64,000 bases of DNA, from positions 61,715-125,714 of the forward strand of contig NZ_FNPX01000010.1 of assembly GCF_900107415.1 (NCBI RefSeq). Direction: 5' to 3'. The notes beneath the pieces were generated by a model. The model was not told where the DNA came from, ran no database searches, and was given only the letters and a program-made list of their open reading frames with translations. Both the position numbers and the translations under genes were made by a program. The stretch's first letter is position 1; every line of letters begins with the position of its first letter. This DNA comes from Jannaschia faecimaris (GTDB taxonomy: Bacteria; Pseudomonadota; Alphaproteobacteria; Rhodobacterales; Rhodobacteraceae). Shown here in pieces: positions 56,296 through 64,000 of this stretch.

Positions 56296-57216
56296 ATGGC
56301 TCTGCATCTTGTTCCACGGTCCCTTCAGTACTTCGAGCACGTCGCGCAGTTGGGTTCGATCCAGGCGGCCTCGCGGGAACTGGGCATTTCAGCTTCGGCG
56401 ATTCACAGGCAAATCACGGCGATCGAGGACTCGCTTGGCGAGCAGTTGTTCGACAGGGACGCCAAGGGCATGACCCTTACGTCTACGGGCTATCTGCTGC
56501 TGGAGCTTGCGCGCGACTGGCGGCTGGACAGCGCGCGCCTCTGGTCGACCATGCTGACCGAGCGTGGCGTCGAACAGGGGCACATCCGGCTTGCCGCAAT
56601 GGATGGCATGGTCAACGGCTTTGTCCCCGAACTGGTGGCCGAGATCGCCCGCGTCCTTCCGCGTGTTCAGGTCGACATCAAAATCACCAGCCCGGACAAC
56701 GCCGTGAAAGAGGTTCTGAACGGTGACGTGGACATCGCCGCAGTCGTGAACGTGGCTCCGGATGACAACCTGTGGTTCCATTGGACCCGCGATTTCCCGC
56801 TCGGCTGCATCGCTACCCCGTCGCACGCGGTCGCGCAGCGCCCAAATATTGGCCTGAGCGACCTGATCGAGTATCCCGTCGTGTTTCAGGACTCTTCGCT
56901 CGCCATTCGAAAACTGCTTGAGGCGCGTCACAGCTGGATCTTTGACCGCACGAAGAATTCGGTCGTCGTGAACTCGATTCAGCTGATGAAGATGCTTGTC
57001 GGTTCGGGCCAGTATCTGGCTGTGACCTCCGAGCTTGATGCGGAACCCGAGATCCGATCCGGTAGGTTGAAGTTCATTCCGATCAGCAACGAGGACGTGT
57101 TCAGGCAGAAGTTTTCGGTGATCTCGAATCTGCAAATGCCAGCCACGACGGTTATCAGCCAAGTAGTCGCACTATGCGTGGATATTCTGGAGCGCCGGAC
57201 CGTCACCGTCGGTTGA
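56296..57216 (+). CDS. LysR family transcriptional regulator
   Basis: The 306-residue protein has an N-terminal winged helix (LQYFEHVAQLGSIQAASREL, ISASAIHRQITAIEDSLGE) and a periplasmic-binding-like effector domain (IRLAAMDGMVNGFVPELVAE onward). The start ATG 56296 gives a normal N-terminus; the frame is open 24 codons upstream. It sits between uraH-like and uraD-like genes and is the obvious regulator of the cluster. Confidence 0.93.
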   Translation: MALHLVPRSLQYFEHVAQLGSIQAASRELGISASAIHRQITAIEDSLGEQLFDRDAKGMTLTSTGYLLLELARDWRLDSARLWSTMLTERGVEQGHIRLAAMDGMVNGFVPELVAEIARVLPRVQVDIKITSPDNAVKEVLNGDVDIAAVVNVAPDDNLWFHWTRDFPLGCIATPSHAVAQRPNIGLSDLIEYPVVFQDSSLAIRKLLEARHSWIFDRTKNSVVVNSIQLMKMLVGSGQYLAVTSELDAEPEIRSGRLKFIPISNEDVFRQKFSVISNLQMPATTVISQVVALCVDILERRTVTVG

Positions 57217-57282
57217 ATTCTCGGCAGTGCGTCTTCTGTTTGTGCAGTTCTACACTCAGACGGTACCGGTCAGCCTAAATCA

Positions 57283-57298
57283 TTCTAATTTAGAGAAT
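57283..57298. promoter_or_regulatory. LysR-type operator candidate, copy 2
   Basis: TTCTAATTTAGAGAAT is a near-palindrome with T-N11-A spacing, 74 bases before the uraD-like gene's GGAGG ribosome binding site region. It matches the copy at 56205 at 13 of 16 positions, which supports one regulator acting at both promoters. Confidence 0.7.
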
Positions 57299-57371
57299 GC
57301 AAAAGTACCGTTAATTCTATAGACGATAATGGAGGGCCTTTCTACACTTTGTTCAGTGTCGGAGGATCCTG

Positions 57372-57929
57372 ATGACCAGGCTGGGCGAACTCAATACCAT
57401 TAACGAAGAACAGGCGGCCGAGTTCCTCGAACCACTGATCGAGCGCGCCCCCAATGTCGCCGCGCGCGTAGCCCGGCACCGGCCTTTCAACGACCTTGAT
57501 GGCCTGCAGCGAGCCATTCAACGCGAATTGCTGGCACTCGACGAAGCCGAAAGCCTGGACCTGTTCCGTGCGCATTCCGATCTTGCGCCGGACAACCCTC
57601 TGTCGATGACGGGTGCGTCACAATCGGAGCAGGGGCGACTTGATCTGACCGATGAGGGAAACACGCATCGCGCCCGACTGGTCGATCTGAACAAACGCTA
57701 TCGCGAGAGGTTCGGGTTTCCGTTCATCACCGCACTGGTTCGGCATCATGACATCAACAGCGTCCTGGCCGAGTTCGAGGGACGGCTGGCCGAAGATCGA
57801 ACAACGGAAATCGCAAGGGCCATCGAACAGATCTCGATCGTAAGCTTGGAACGGGTGCGGCTGGCCTTTGGATGCGATGAAATGGTCGACGTGACCCGAA
57901 AACCGATGGAGGGCGAGCATGACATCTGA
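57372..57929 (+). CDS. uraD: OHCU decarboxylase-like protein, divergent active site
   Basis: The 185-residue protein resembles 2-oxo-4-hydroxy-4-carboxy-5-ureidoimidazoline decarboxylase: RAHSDLAP, ASQSEQGRLDLTDEG, RYRERFGFPFITALV and the closing helix IARAIEQISIVSLERV. The family's catalytic His in an FEHSPW-type segment aligns with Arg25 (IERAPN, residues 23-28). Insertions near NPLSMTG also differ. So the chemistry may be altered or the substrate different. It follows a GGAGG site and overlaps tctB by 11 bases. Confidence 0.8.
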   Translation: MTRLGELNTINEEQAAEFLEPLIERAPNVAARVARHRPFNDLDGLQRAIQRELLALDEAESLDLFRAHSDLAPDNPLSMTGASQSEQGRLDLTDEGNTHRARLVDLNKRYRERFGFPFITALVRHHDINSVLAEFEGRLAEDRTTEIARAIEQISIVSLERVRLAFGCDEMVDVTRKPMEGEHDI

Positions 57930-58413
57930 CAAACCCAATTCCCCAGTCGATGGCGACGTCCCGGAGCACGGATCCGCACTGGAATGGGGCGGTGAGATCG
58001 GGGGGCTCATCCTGGTCGCAGCCAGCATCATCTTCATGATCGGCGGCCTGCAACTGGGGCTTGGTTCGCCCTTCCGTCTGGGCACGGGGGCATTCCCGTT
58101 TATCACGGGGTTGATCCTGTTTGTCCTTGCGGTTGCGATTTGTCTTCAGGAATGGCGCGCGGGCGGGCTGGAAGAGGCACCTGACTGGCTAAGCCTCGGG
58201 GCCATCGTCGCGTCGCTTGCCGTGTTCGCGTCCACGGCCGACCGCCTTGGGTTGGTGCCGGCCGTATTCCTGACCATTCTGGTCGCAAGCAGCCCCGATC
58301 GCAGCTTGTCGCTTATGGGCAAGGTCGTTCTCGGGGCCGCTGTCGCGCTCGCCTGCTGGGGGTTGTTCATCACGCTGTTGAACCTGCCCCTCAAAGCATT
58401 TGCCGGGATCTAG
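57919..58413 (+). CDS. tctB: Tripartite tricarboxylate transporter, small membrane subunit TctB
   Basis: The 164-residue protein has four predicted membrane helices (GGLILVAASIIFMIGGLQLG, FPFITGLILFVLAVAICLQ, GAIVASLAVFASTADRLGLVPAVF, GKVVLGAAVALACWGLFITLL), the TctB layout. It overlaps uraD and is followed 2 bases later by tctA. The substrate is not deducible from sequence; the uraH/uraD context suggests a purine-derived or other heterocyclic acid. Confidence 0.9.
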   Translation: MTSDKPNSPVDGDVPEHGSALEWGGEIGGLILVAASIIFMIGGLQLGLGSPFRLGTGAFPFITGLILFVLAVAICLQEWRAGGLEEAPDWLSLGAIVASLAVFASTADRLGLVPAVFLTILVASSPDRSLSLMGKVVLGAAVALACWGLFITLLNLPLKAFAGI

Positions 58414-58415
58414 AA

Positions 58416-59948
58416 ATGGATATCCTCTCCAGCTTCTACTCCGGCCTTCTGGTCGTGATGGAGCCACAGAACCTGATGTATTGCTTCATCGGAGTTTTTG
58501 TCGGCACCTTCGTCGGCGTCCTGCCCGGCATCGGCTCAATGGCGGCGATCGCCATGATCCTGCCCCTGACCTTTTATCTTGAGCCGACAAGCGCGCTGGT
58601 CATGATCGCGGGTGTCTATTACGGGGCCGAATACGGCGGGTCCATCGCCTCGATCCTGATGAACATACCCGGCACCCCGGCCGCTTCCATCACAGCGATC
58701 GAAGGGCATCCCATGGCCAAGAAAGGCCGTGCCGGTGTCGCCCTGTTTTCGACGGCGGCGGCATCTTTCGGAGGTGGAATGATCGGCATGATCGTGATGG
58801 CTGTGCTGTCGCCCTCGCTGGCGCAGCTTGCGCTGTCGTTCGGTCCGGCGGACTATTTCGCGGTGATCCTTCTGGGTCTCATGGCGGCATCAGCGGTCAG
58901 TAACGGTGGTGCGTTGAAGGGTATCGCGATGGTCGTGACCGGGCTGATGCTGGGCACGATCGGTATTGATCTGACCACGGGCGACCTGCGCTATACGATG
59001 GGCATCCCAGAGTTGCGCGATGGCGTCCATATCGTGATCGTCGCCATGGGTCTGTTTGGCGTCAGCGAGGTGATTGCCTCGATCCGCGCCAACAAGGGTG
59101 GTTCGGCCACCCAGACTATTAACTACGACGATTTCTATCCGTCCTGGGCCGAGTGGAAGTCGCTGTTCGCGCCGATCCTTCGCGGCGGCGCGATCGGCTC
59201 GTTCTTCGGCGCGCTTCCCGGCACCGGCCAGACCATCGCTGCGGCCATCGCCTATGCGGTGGAGAAACGGGTCAACAAGATGCGAGATCAGTTCGGAACC
59301 GGTGTTGTCCCGGGCGTCGCGGTACCCGAAGCGGCGAACAACTCGGCGACACAGACGGCCTTCATCCCCACACTCACGCTGGGTGTACCCGGAAGCCCGC
59401 CGATGGCCATCGTGATCGGTGCCCTGATGATCTATGGGATCACACCCGGTCCGCGCCTGCTGACCGAGGAGCCGGACCTGTTTTGGGGTCTGGTTGCCAG
59501 CTTTCTGGTGGGCAACCTGATGCTGCTCGTACTGAATATCCCGTTGATCGGGATATGGGTGCGGCTTCTGAAGATCCCGTACAAGTATATGTACCCCACC
59601 ATCATCGTTCTAATCTGCGTCGGTGTGTACAGCCTGAACAACAATGTCTTCGACGTGTGGCTGACCCTGATCATCGGCGCGATCGGCTATCTGATGAAGC
59701 TGTTCCGATTCGAGCCGGCACCGCTTCTTCTGGGCTTTGTGCTGGGGCCCCTGATGGAAGAGCAGTTGCGCCGGGCAATGCTGCTCTCGCGCGGCGACCC
59801 GATGGTGTTCCTGGAACGTCCGATCAGCGCCACGCTTCTGGCCGTCACCGCCGCGATCCTCGTCTTCTCGACATATTCGGCGCTGCGAAAGCGTCGTCTT
59901 GCAAAGACCGTCAAAACGAAAACCCAACAGGAAGGAACAAACACATGA
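58416..59948 (+). CDS. tctA: Tripartite tricarboxylate transporter, large membrane subunit TctA
   Basis: The 510-residue permease shows the TctA signatures GVLPGIGSMAAIAMILPLTF, AEYGGSIASILMNIPGTP, FFGALPGTGQTIAAAIAYAVE and VPEAANNSATQTAFIPTLTLGVPGS split over repeats, and about a dozen membrane helices. It ends in an ATGA overlap with tctC. Confidence 0.96.
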   Translation: MDILSSFYSGLLVVMEPQNLMYCFIGVFVGTFVGVLPGIGSMAAIAMILPLTFYLEPTSALVMIAGVYYGAEYGGSIASILMNIPGTPAASITAIEGHPMAKKGRAGVALFSTAAASFGGGMIGMIVMAVLSPSLAQLALSFGPADYFAVILLGLMAASAVSNGGALKGIAMVVTGLMLGTIGIDLTTGDLRYTMGIPELRDGVHIVIVAMGLFGVSEVIASIRANKGGSATQTINYDDFYPSWAEWKSLFAPILRGGAIGSFFGALPGTGQTIAAAIAYAVEKRVNKMRDQFGTGVVPGVAVPEAANNSATQTAFIPTLTLGVPGSPPMAIVIGALMIYGITPGPRLLTEEPDLFWGLVASFLVGNLMLLVLNIPLIGIWVRLLKIPYKYMYPTIIVLICVGVYSLNNNVFDVWLTLIIGAIGYLMKLFRFEPAPLLLGFVLGPLMEEQLRRAMLLSRGDPMVFLERPISATLLAVTAAILVFSTYSALRKRRLAKTVKTKTQQEGTNT

Positions 59949-60919
59949 AACTGATCCGAAGCACAATCCTGGCATCTGGCGTGGCTGCCGGTGCCCTTCT
60001 GGCCGCGACCGGGGCATTTGCCGAACCCGGCGCATGGAGCGAGGAGCCTGTTCGCATCGTCGTGACCTTCCCTCCCGGCGGAACCAGCGACCTTGTCGCC
60101 CGGCTTCTGGCACAGCATCTGGACACCGATTTCGGTCAAAAGGCCGTCGTGGACAACCGACCCGGTGCCGCCGGCACTGTCGCCGCCGACTACGTCTCAC
60201 AGCAGGCCCCGGACGGGACAACCCTGATCCTGGCCAACAATGCGCCCTACACGATCGCGCCCACGCGCTTCAAATCCATCCCCTACGACCCGATCGAAGG
60301 GGCCACGCATGTCGCCTACATCGGGGCCTCCGCGCCAGGGCTCTTCGTGCAGCCGTCGTCGGGGATCACCACGCTGGAGGAATATACCGCCGTCGTGAAG
60401 GAGACGCCGATGACCTATGGGTCCAGCGGCGTCGGATCGATCTCGCATATTCTCGGGGAGGCGGTGGATGCCGCGCTGGAGGTGGAGTCGATCCACGTGC
60501 CTTACCAGGGAAGCTCGCCTGCGATCCAGGATTTCCGGGCCGGGGTCCTCGACTCATTCTACGATATGGTCGTCCAGAACAGCGACATGATCGAAGACAA
60601 GGAAGCTGTGGCCATCGCAATCGCTTCGCCCGAGCGCAATCCGCAGCTTCCAGATGTGCCGACATTCATGGAACAGGGCTATGACATCGTGATCGAAAAC
60701 TGGGTGGGCCTGTCGGGTCCGGCCGGAATGGATCCGGCCATGGTCGAGCAGATTAACGAGACAGTGCTGGCTGTTTTCGCCAGCGCTGAGGTTCAGGAGA
60801 GGCTGACGGAACTCGGTATCACGCATCGGGGCATGAATTCGCAGGAGTATACGGACTTCGTTGCCAAGCAGATCGAGGTCTGGGCCCCGCTGATAGTCGC
60901 GGCGGGTATCGCTGAGTAG
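59945..60919 (+). CDS. tctC: Tripartite tricarboxylate transporter substrate-binding protein TctC (Bug family)
   Basis: The 324-residue protein has a signal peptide (STILASGVAAGALLAATGAFA), then the Bug-family core: PVRIVVTFPPGGTSDLVARL, VVDNRPGAAGTVAADYVSQ, TYGSSGVGSISHILGE and VPYQGSSPAIQDFRAG. It would capture the substrate in the periplasm for TctAB. ATG 59945 overlaps the tctA stop; the much longer frame upstream is antisense noise. Confidence 0.95.
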   Translation: MKLIRSTILASGVAAGALLAATGAFAEPGAWSEEPVRIVVTFPPGGTSDLVARLLAQHLDTDFGQKAVVDNRPGAAGTVAADYVSQQAPDGTTLILANNAPYTIAPTRFKSIPYDPIEGATHVAYIGASAPGLFVQPSSGITTLEEYTAVVKETPMTYGSSGVGSISHILGEAVDAALEVESIHVPYQGSSPAIQDFRAGVLDSFYDMVVQNSDMIEDKEAVAIAIASPERNPQLPDVPTFMEQGYDIVIENWVGLSGPAGMDPAMVEQINETVLAVFASAEVQERLTELGITHRGMNSQEYTDFVAKQIEVWAPLIVAAGIAE

Positions 60920-60934
60920 GGAACCAAGACAGGG

Positions 60935-60962
60935 GCTGGCTCCGCCAATATATGCGGGGCCA
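60935..60962 (+). terminator. Hairpin after tctC
   Basis: CTGGCTCCGC (60935-60944) and GCGGGGCCAG (60953-60962) form a 10-base stem with one G-T pair and an 8-base loop, 15 bases past the tctC stop. No strong T tail follows immediately. Confidence 0.5.
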
Positions 60963-61564
60963 GTCAGTTGCGGGCATCATAGTTTGCGACCGTTTTTGCC
61001 TAAGGGACAGAGCCAATGGTTTCGGGCCGCTGGTGCCGCTTTGCGGATCGTCTGAGATGACCATCATCACTGATGCAGTCCATCTGCCATCCCGGACGTC
61101 GGGAAAAATATATTCATAACAGAGATTCGGGTCGTGGTACGGCGTCGCGCATTGAACGATATAAACAACCGTCGAGGGGCTGCCGCTCAGTCAGGTTTTG
61201 TCCCGCAAAGTTGCAGCAATTGTGCACTCCTGGTGCGGCAGAGACGGTAAGAGGGCTGGGGGTTAGACAGTTCATTGGAAGACGATGAGGGAACGACTTT
61301 CGAATGGGTCTGGTAGGAAATTCGCTACGCTACTTCAAGCCAAGTTGCTCTGACACAATCGGCATAAAAATTGGACGGCTTCATAAGCGTCCGTCCGAAG
61401 AGCGGAACTTGCGGAGGTCCGATAAGTTTCAGCAGCGAAATTTTTCCGGCTTGACCACAAATGAGCGGATGAAGGCCGATACGTCAGGTTGGATCCTGTC
61501 AGAGTGACTTTCAATGTGAAGCGTCCTAGGCGTTTTCTAGATCAGTGTTTCTTATTTTGCCACA
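60963..61564. other. Gene-free stretch before the protease gene
   Basis: These 600 bases have lower GC and no frame with recognisable protein similarity. Two short plus-strand frames (61073-61288 and 61304-61507) look random. An inverted repeat GGACG/CGTCC (about 61373-61393) is weak. The region marks the change from the Tct cluster to the accessory right end. Confidence 0.5.
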
Positions 61565-62320
61565 ATGTCCCCCAATTTGGGTGTGAGGGTCTTCGAAACT
61601 TTGCTGAAACCTAGGACTAGGCTTATGATCTTTTGTATTCACCGCTCGGCTAAGTCGATCCGTGAATTGCTGTCGTCGGGTAAGGACGGGTCAGTCATTG
61701 CACGACGCGCAATCAATATCGCGTTGGTTGCTCTGATCGGGTCTGGCGCTACTGCGTCCATTGGCCACGCGGCGAACGAGGGTTTCCTGAACGCGCGATA
61801 TATCGTGGCCTCTCCTGCCGGTGCGACGGACCTTTGTTGGACCTATGGCTGGTCCTGCCAAAGTTCCCCGAGTCAAACAGCGTTTTCGTCCGCTGAACTA
61901 GCTACCGCTCGTCGGATTAATCAAAATGTGAACAGGCGCGTGCGAGAGATCACTGATCAAGTCCAGTACAGCAGGCTGGAGCACTGGGCGCTACCAACTG
62001 AGCGCGGGGGTGATTGCGAAGACCTCGCGCTGCTGAAGCAGCGGGACCTCATCCGCGCCGGGATCGCGCCAGAGCGCTTGCTCATAGCCACAGCTCTTGA
62101 TCGCCGACGCGCAGCTCACGCCGTTCTCATCCTCCGAACCGACAACGAAGATCTCGTGCTGGATAATCTGACCAATTCGATCAAGCCTTGGAGCAGAACT
62201 GGCTATTCCTTCCTTCGCATGCAGAACCCAGAAAACAAACAGACTTGGGTCGCAGTCATGGAGGGCGGAATCTTCAGCACGGACCGCGCGGTTGCAGCAC
62301 TCGGGGGCCGGACCCGATAA
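61565..62320 (+). CDS. Bacterial transglutaminase-like cysteine proteinase (BTLCP)
   Basis: The 251-residue protein has a hydrophobic N-terminal segment (INIALVALIGSGATASIGHAA) and a BTLCP core. The catalytic Cys151 is in GGDCEDLALLKQ, followed by IAPERLLIATAL, the His in AHAVLILRT and the Asp in LVLDNLTN. LapG, which cuts surface adhesins, belongs to this superfamily. It is convergent with the repeat protein gene. The start is uncertain; ATG 61625 is an alternative. Confidence 0.82.
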   Translation: MSPNLGVRVFETLLKPRTRLMIFCIHRSAKSIRELLSSGKDGSVIARRAINIALVALIGSGATASIGHAANEGFLNARYIVASPAGATDLCWTYGWSCQSSPSQTAFSSAELATARRINQNVNRRVREITDQVQYSRLEHWALPTERGGDCEDLALLKQRDLIRAGIAPERLLIATALDRRRAAHAVLILRTDNEDLVLDNLTNSIKPWSRTGYSFLRMQNPENKQTWVAVMEGGIFSTDRAVAALGGRTR

Positions 62321-62466
62321 AAGGACAAGGAACGCTGGAAGCATTTGGATCGCCGTGTCGAGGCTCGGATAGCTCTCGATCGTCAGCGGTGATCCTTGGC
62401 GGGGGGTAGGCCGGCACCGTGTCTTGGCACCGACCGCGCCCCGCCAATCAATGGCGGAAATGCATC

Positions 62467-63066
62467 CTAGACTTCATCTTGGTTGGCGTTATCGCTAGCC
62501 GCAGGGCTTCCGCCCTCTGGCCCATTCCCGCCGCCGTTGTTCCCTCGCGTGCTGCCCGAGTTCCCCGGTGCGCTGCCCGAGTTCCCCGGTGCGCTGCCCG
62601 AGTTCCCCGGCGTGCTGCCCGAGTTCCCCGGTGCGCTGCCCGAGTTCCCCGGCGTGCTGCCCGAGCCCCCCGGCGTGCCGCCCGAGCCCCCAGGCGTGCT
62701 GCCCGAGCCCCCAGGCGTGCCGCCCGAGCCCCCAGGCGTGCCGCCCGAGCCCCCCGGCGTGCTGCCGCCAGGGGAGTTGCCGGCCACATTTCCATCATCG
62801 TCAATGGCACCATTGACCGCAGGCCGGCCAATCGCCGCCGTCGCAATGTCGCCGAGAGCCAACGCGGCTTCCGGACAGACCTCAGCCATCCTGATGAAGA
62901 GGTCATCGTAATCGCTGCGTCGCTGGAGCCGCTCGACAAACGGCGGCGTCAACTCTCTTATATCGCAGAGATTCACGGGCTCCGTACCCTGTGCGCCGGC
63001 CGAAAAGCCCACTGTCGCAAATCCCAATGCGCTAGCTGACCCGAAAAACAATCTACTCTTTGACAT
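62467..63066 (-). CDS. Exported Gly/Pro/Ser heptapeptide-repeat protein
   Basis: The 199-residue protein begins with a signal peptide (SRLFFGSASALGFATVGFSAGA). A unique domain with two cysteines follows (VNLCDIRELTPPF, MAEVCPEAALALGD), then about eleven tandem heptads (STPGGSG, GTPGGSG, SAPGNSG) and a short acidic tail. The repeats resemble flexible linkers or a surface-exposed spacer. I do not recognise a family. The start ATG 63066 is the better of two; an upstream one lacks a signal pattern. Confidence 0.7.
   Translation of the reverse strand: MSKSRLFFGSASALGFATVGFSAGAQGTEPVNLCDIRELTPPFVERLQRRSDYDDLFIRMAEVCPEAALALGDIATAAIGRPAVNGAIDDDGNVAGNSPGGSTPGGSGGTPGGSGGTPGGSGSTPGGSGGTPGGSGSTPGNSGSAPGNSGSTPGNSGSAPGNSGSAPGNSGSTRGNNGGGNGPEGGSPAASDNANQDEV
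62549..62758 (-). repeat. 21-bp tandem repeat, ten full units
   Basis: Ten 21-base units encode the heptads of the exported repeat protein. Units differ at a few bases, mostly AAC versus GGC codons, so expansion is partly old. Each unit keeps the reading frame; copy-number change would alter only the linker length. Confidence 0.85.
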
Positions 63067-63249
63067 ACCAAACTCCAATAACATACCAAATTCCATCACA
63101 TCGGCTATCTACTTGCCTTGAAAGAGCCCAATCCCCGCTCTGAGAATAACTTAAACAGGTCTAATTTAAGACACATTTCTTAAACGAAGTCTAGAGATTA
63201 CGGTATTCGTTTCGGAAAGAGGCCCAATTGGGTAGTCTGCCTTCTTTTG

Positions 63250-63607
63250 GTTCCTTATCGACACTTGGGGGCAGGACACATAGCCACAATATGACCGTTG
63301 CGGGGAGTGCGCTGCCGGAATGGAAGACCCTTGGACACCTGTCATGGCGTGTCGCCTCGCATCTTCAGTTTTTCACGTGCCCGAACACGATCTCGATTCG
63401 GTTCCGTGCGTTAAGGGACACCCATCATCCTTCGTCGTCAGGCTTGGCTGGATGGCGCTATAGATGAAAGATCGCTGGCGGCCACGCCTGCCAAACGGCA
63501 TCTCAGGTCAACTCTGGGTAAAGCCAGATCGTCAGCGAGCCACGGCTCTTGTGGGCCTCATCAAAGACCGGCTGGTTTGTTGTCCAATAGCGTGGGGGCC
63601 TGCTCAT
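63250..63607 (-). mobile_element. IS5-type transposase remnant, internally deleted
   Basis: On the minus strand, ATG 63607 starts the IS5-type N-terminus PPRYWTTNQPVFDEAHK and SRGSLTIWLYPEL, then a stop. Further on, in another frame, GRRGRQRSFIYSAIQPSLTTK follows. A deletion then jumps to the C-terminal ARNRIEIVFGHVKN (63409), a TGA where Trp is usual, and EATRHDRCPRVF with ALPATVILWL. So about two thirds of the gene is missing. It is certainly non-functional. Confidence 0.85.
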
Positions 63608-63724
63608 TTCGCGCGGCTACCACGCTCGTTCGCGACATGAATCAGTCAAGAAATTTTTGCAACACTGAATAGCCCCCAGTATTGTAGACGCTTTCTTCCC
63701 TAATTTTGAGGCAAGGAGGCCGTT

Positions 63725-64000
63725 ATGGGGAAGCCAAATTTCAGTGAAGATTTTAAGCGTGATGCGGTGCATCAGATTGCAGTGCGGGGGTACGCCGTTC
63801 GTGAGGTTTCAGAGCGCTTAGGCGTCAGCACTTACTCGCTCTACAAATGGATGAAGTTGTATGCGAAAGCCGCGTCACAGGCATCATCTGTGGACCACGA
63901 GGCTGAGAACCGGAGGCTCAAGCGCGAGCTGGCGCGGATGACTGAGGGGCGCGATATCTTAAAAAAGGCAGCCGCGTACTTCGCCAAGGATGCAAGATGA
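63725..64000 (+). CDS. IS3-family transposase OrfA
   Basis: The 91-residue protein has a helix-turn-helix (FKRDAVHQIAVRGYAVREVS, RLGVSTYSLYKWMKLY) and a leucine-zipper-like C-terminus (EAENRRLKRELARMTEGRDI). An A6G slippery heptamer at 63961-63967 (codons LKK) fits the -1 frameshift that makes OrfAB in this family. The gene ends with the final bases of the window. Confidence 0.92.
   Translation: MGKPNFSEDFKRDAVHQIAVRGYAVREVSERLGVSTYSLYKWMKLYAKAASQASSVDHEAENRRLKRELARMTEGRDILKKAAAYFAKDAR
63961..63967 (+). other. Programmed -1 frameshift heptamer
   Basis: The heptamer AAAAAAG is positioned as A-AAA-AAG in the orfA frame near its 3' end, the usual IS3 slippage site. Downstream stimulatory structure and orfB are beyond the window. 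Confidence 0.7.

Larger units (their letters stand above)
63666..64000 (+). mobile_element. Left end of an IS3-family element (right part outside window)
   Basis: Position 63666 begins TGAATAGCCCCCAGTATTG, matching the TGA-starting left inverted repeats of IS3-type elements. orfA follows after an AAGGAGG ribosome binding site, and orfB would lie beyond the right edge. The left boundary is inferred without seeing the right end or target duplication. Confidence 0.6.

Noticed and set aside
61073..61507. Two short plus-strand frames before the protease gene
   Set aside because: No ribosome binding sites, domain signals or codon pattern like the neighbouring genes.
62549..62758. Regular 21-bp repeats as a possible CRISPR array
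   Set aside because: Units are contiguous with no variable spacers and are in frame in a secreted heptapeptide-repeat protein; no cas genes are present.

Overview
The window looks like a chromosomal segment of a marine alphaproteobacterium of the Rhodobacteraceae (Roseobacter group). The evidence is high-GC coding sequence, a circularly permuted two-piece tmRNA gene, the dmdA-acuI pair for dimethylsulfoniopropionate (DMSP) demethylation, the trgA-trgB-cysK locus, and small families typical of this group (DUF4169 with a ribbon-helix-helix partner, SspB, YtoQ).

Layout. 1-3.0 kb: 5' part of dnaB, then pyrC-pyrE, all on the minus strand. 3.1-10.3 kb: a complete urease operon (ureDAB, ureC, ureEFG) with four extra genes inserted, including an HEPN-like gene coupled by stop/start overlaps to both ureC and ureE. 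10.3-11.5 kb: a VOC-family gene with a YafY-type regulator gene broken by one in-frame TGA. 11.5-20.8 kb, minus strand: tatD, a delta-prime-like gene, tmk, a D,D-carboxypeptidase, a SPOR protein, a photolyase-like protein with swapped domain order, a methyltransferase pseudogene, clpX and clpP. 21-39.6 kb: housekeeping and conserved genes (valS, an orphan CoxL-type dehydrogenase subunit, corC-like, xerD, aroKB, fumC, sspB).

40.7-47.1 kb: ssrA (minus strand, predicted tag ANNNSAPVAVAA), a broken second HEPN-like gene beside it, then a divergent locus. In that locus gntR and a periplasmic binding protein run left, and DUF2182-DUF1326-dmdA-acuI run right, around tandem TGTCTGACA palindromes. 47.1-55.6 kb: phrB, cfa, trgA-trgB-cysK, an MscS-type channel and alaX. 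55.7-60.9 kb: a LysR-controlled cluster of uraH-like and uraD-like enzymes with a tripartite tricarboxylate transporter (TctBAC). Both enzymes differ from their families at expected catalytic positions, and the same 16-bp operator-like sequence lies in both promoter regions. 61-64 kb: a lower-GC accessory end with a transglutaminase-like protease, a secreted heptapeptide-repeat protein, an internally deleted IS5-type transposase remnant and the left end of an IS3-family element running off the window.

How it fits together: ClpX, ClpP, SspB and ssrA together form a tag-and-degrade system. Urease and the urate-pathway-like cluster both bear on purine and urea nitrogen. The GntR locus would handle DMSP demethylation and acryloyl-CoA reduction. 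The two most unusual items are the LysR/uraH-uraD/Tct cluster and the four-gene dmd operon. All calls come from reading the sequence; no database search was run.
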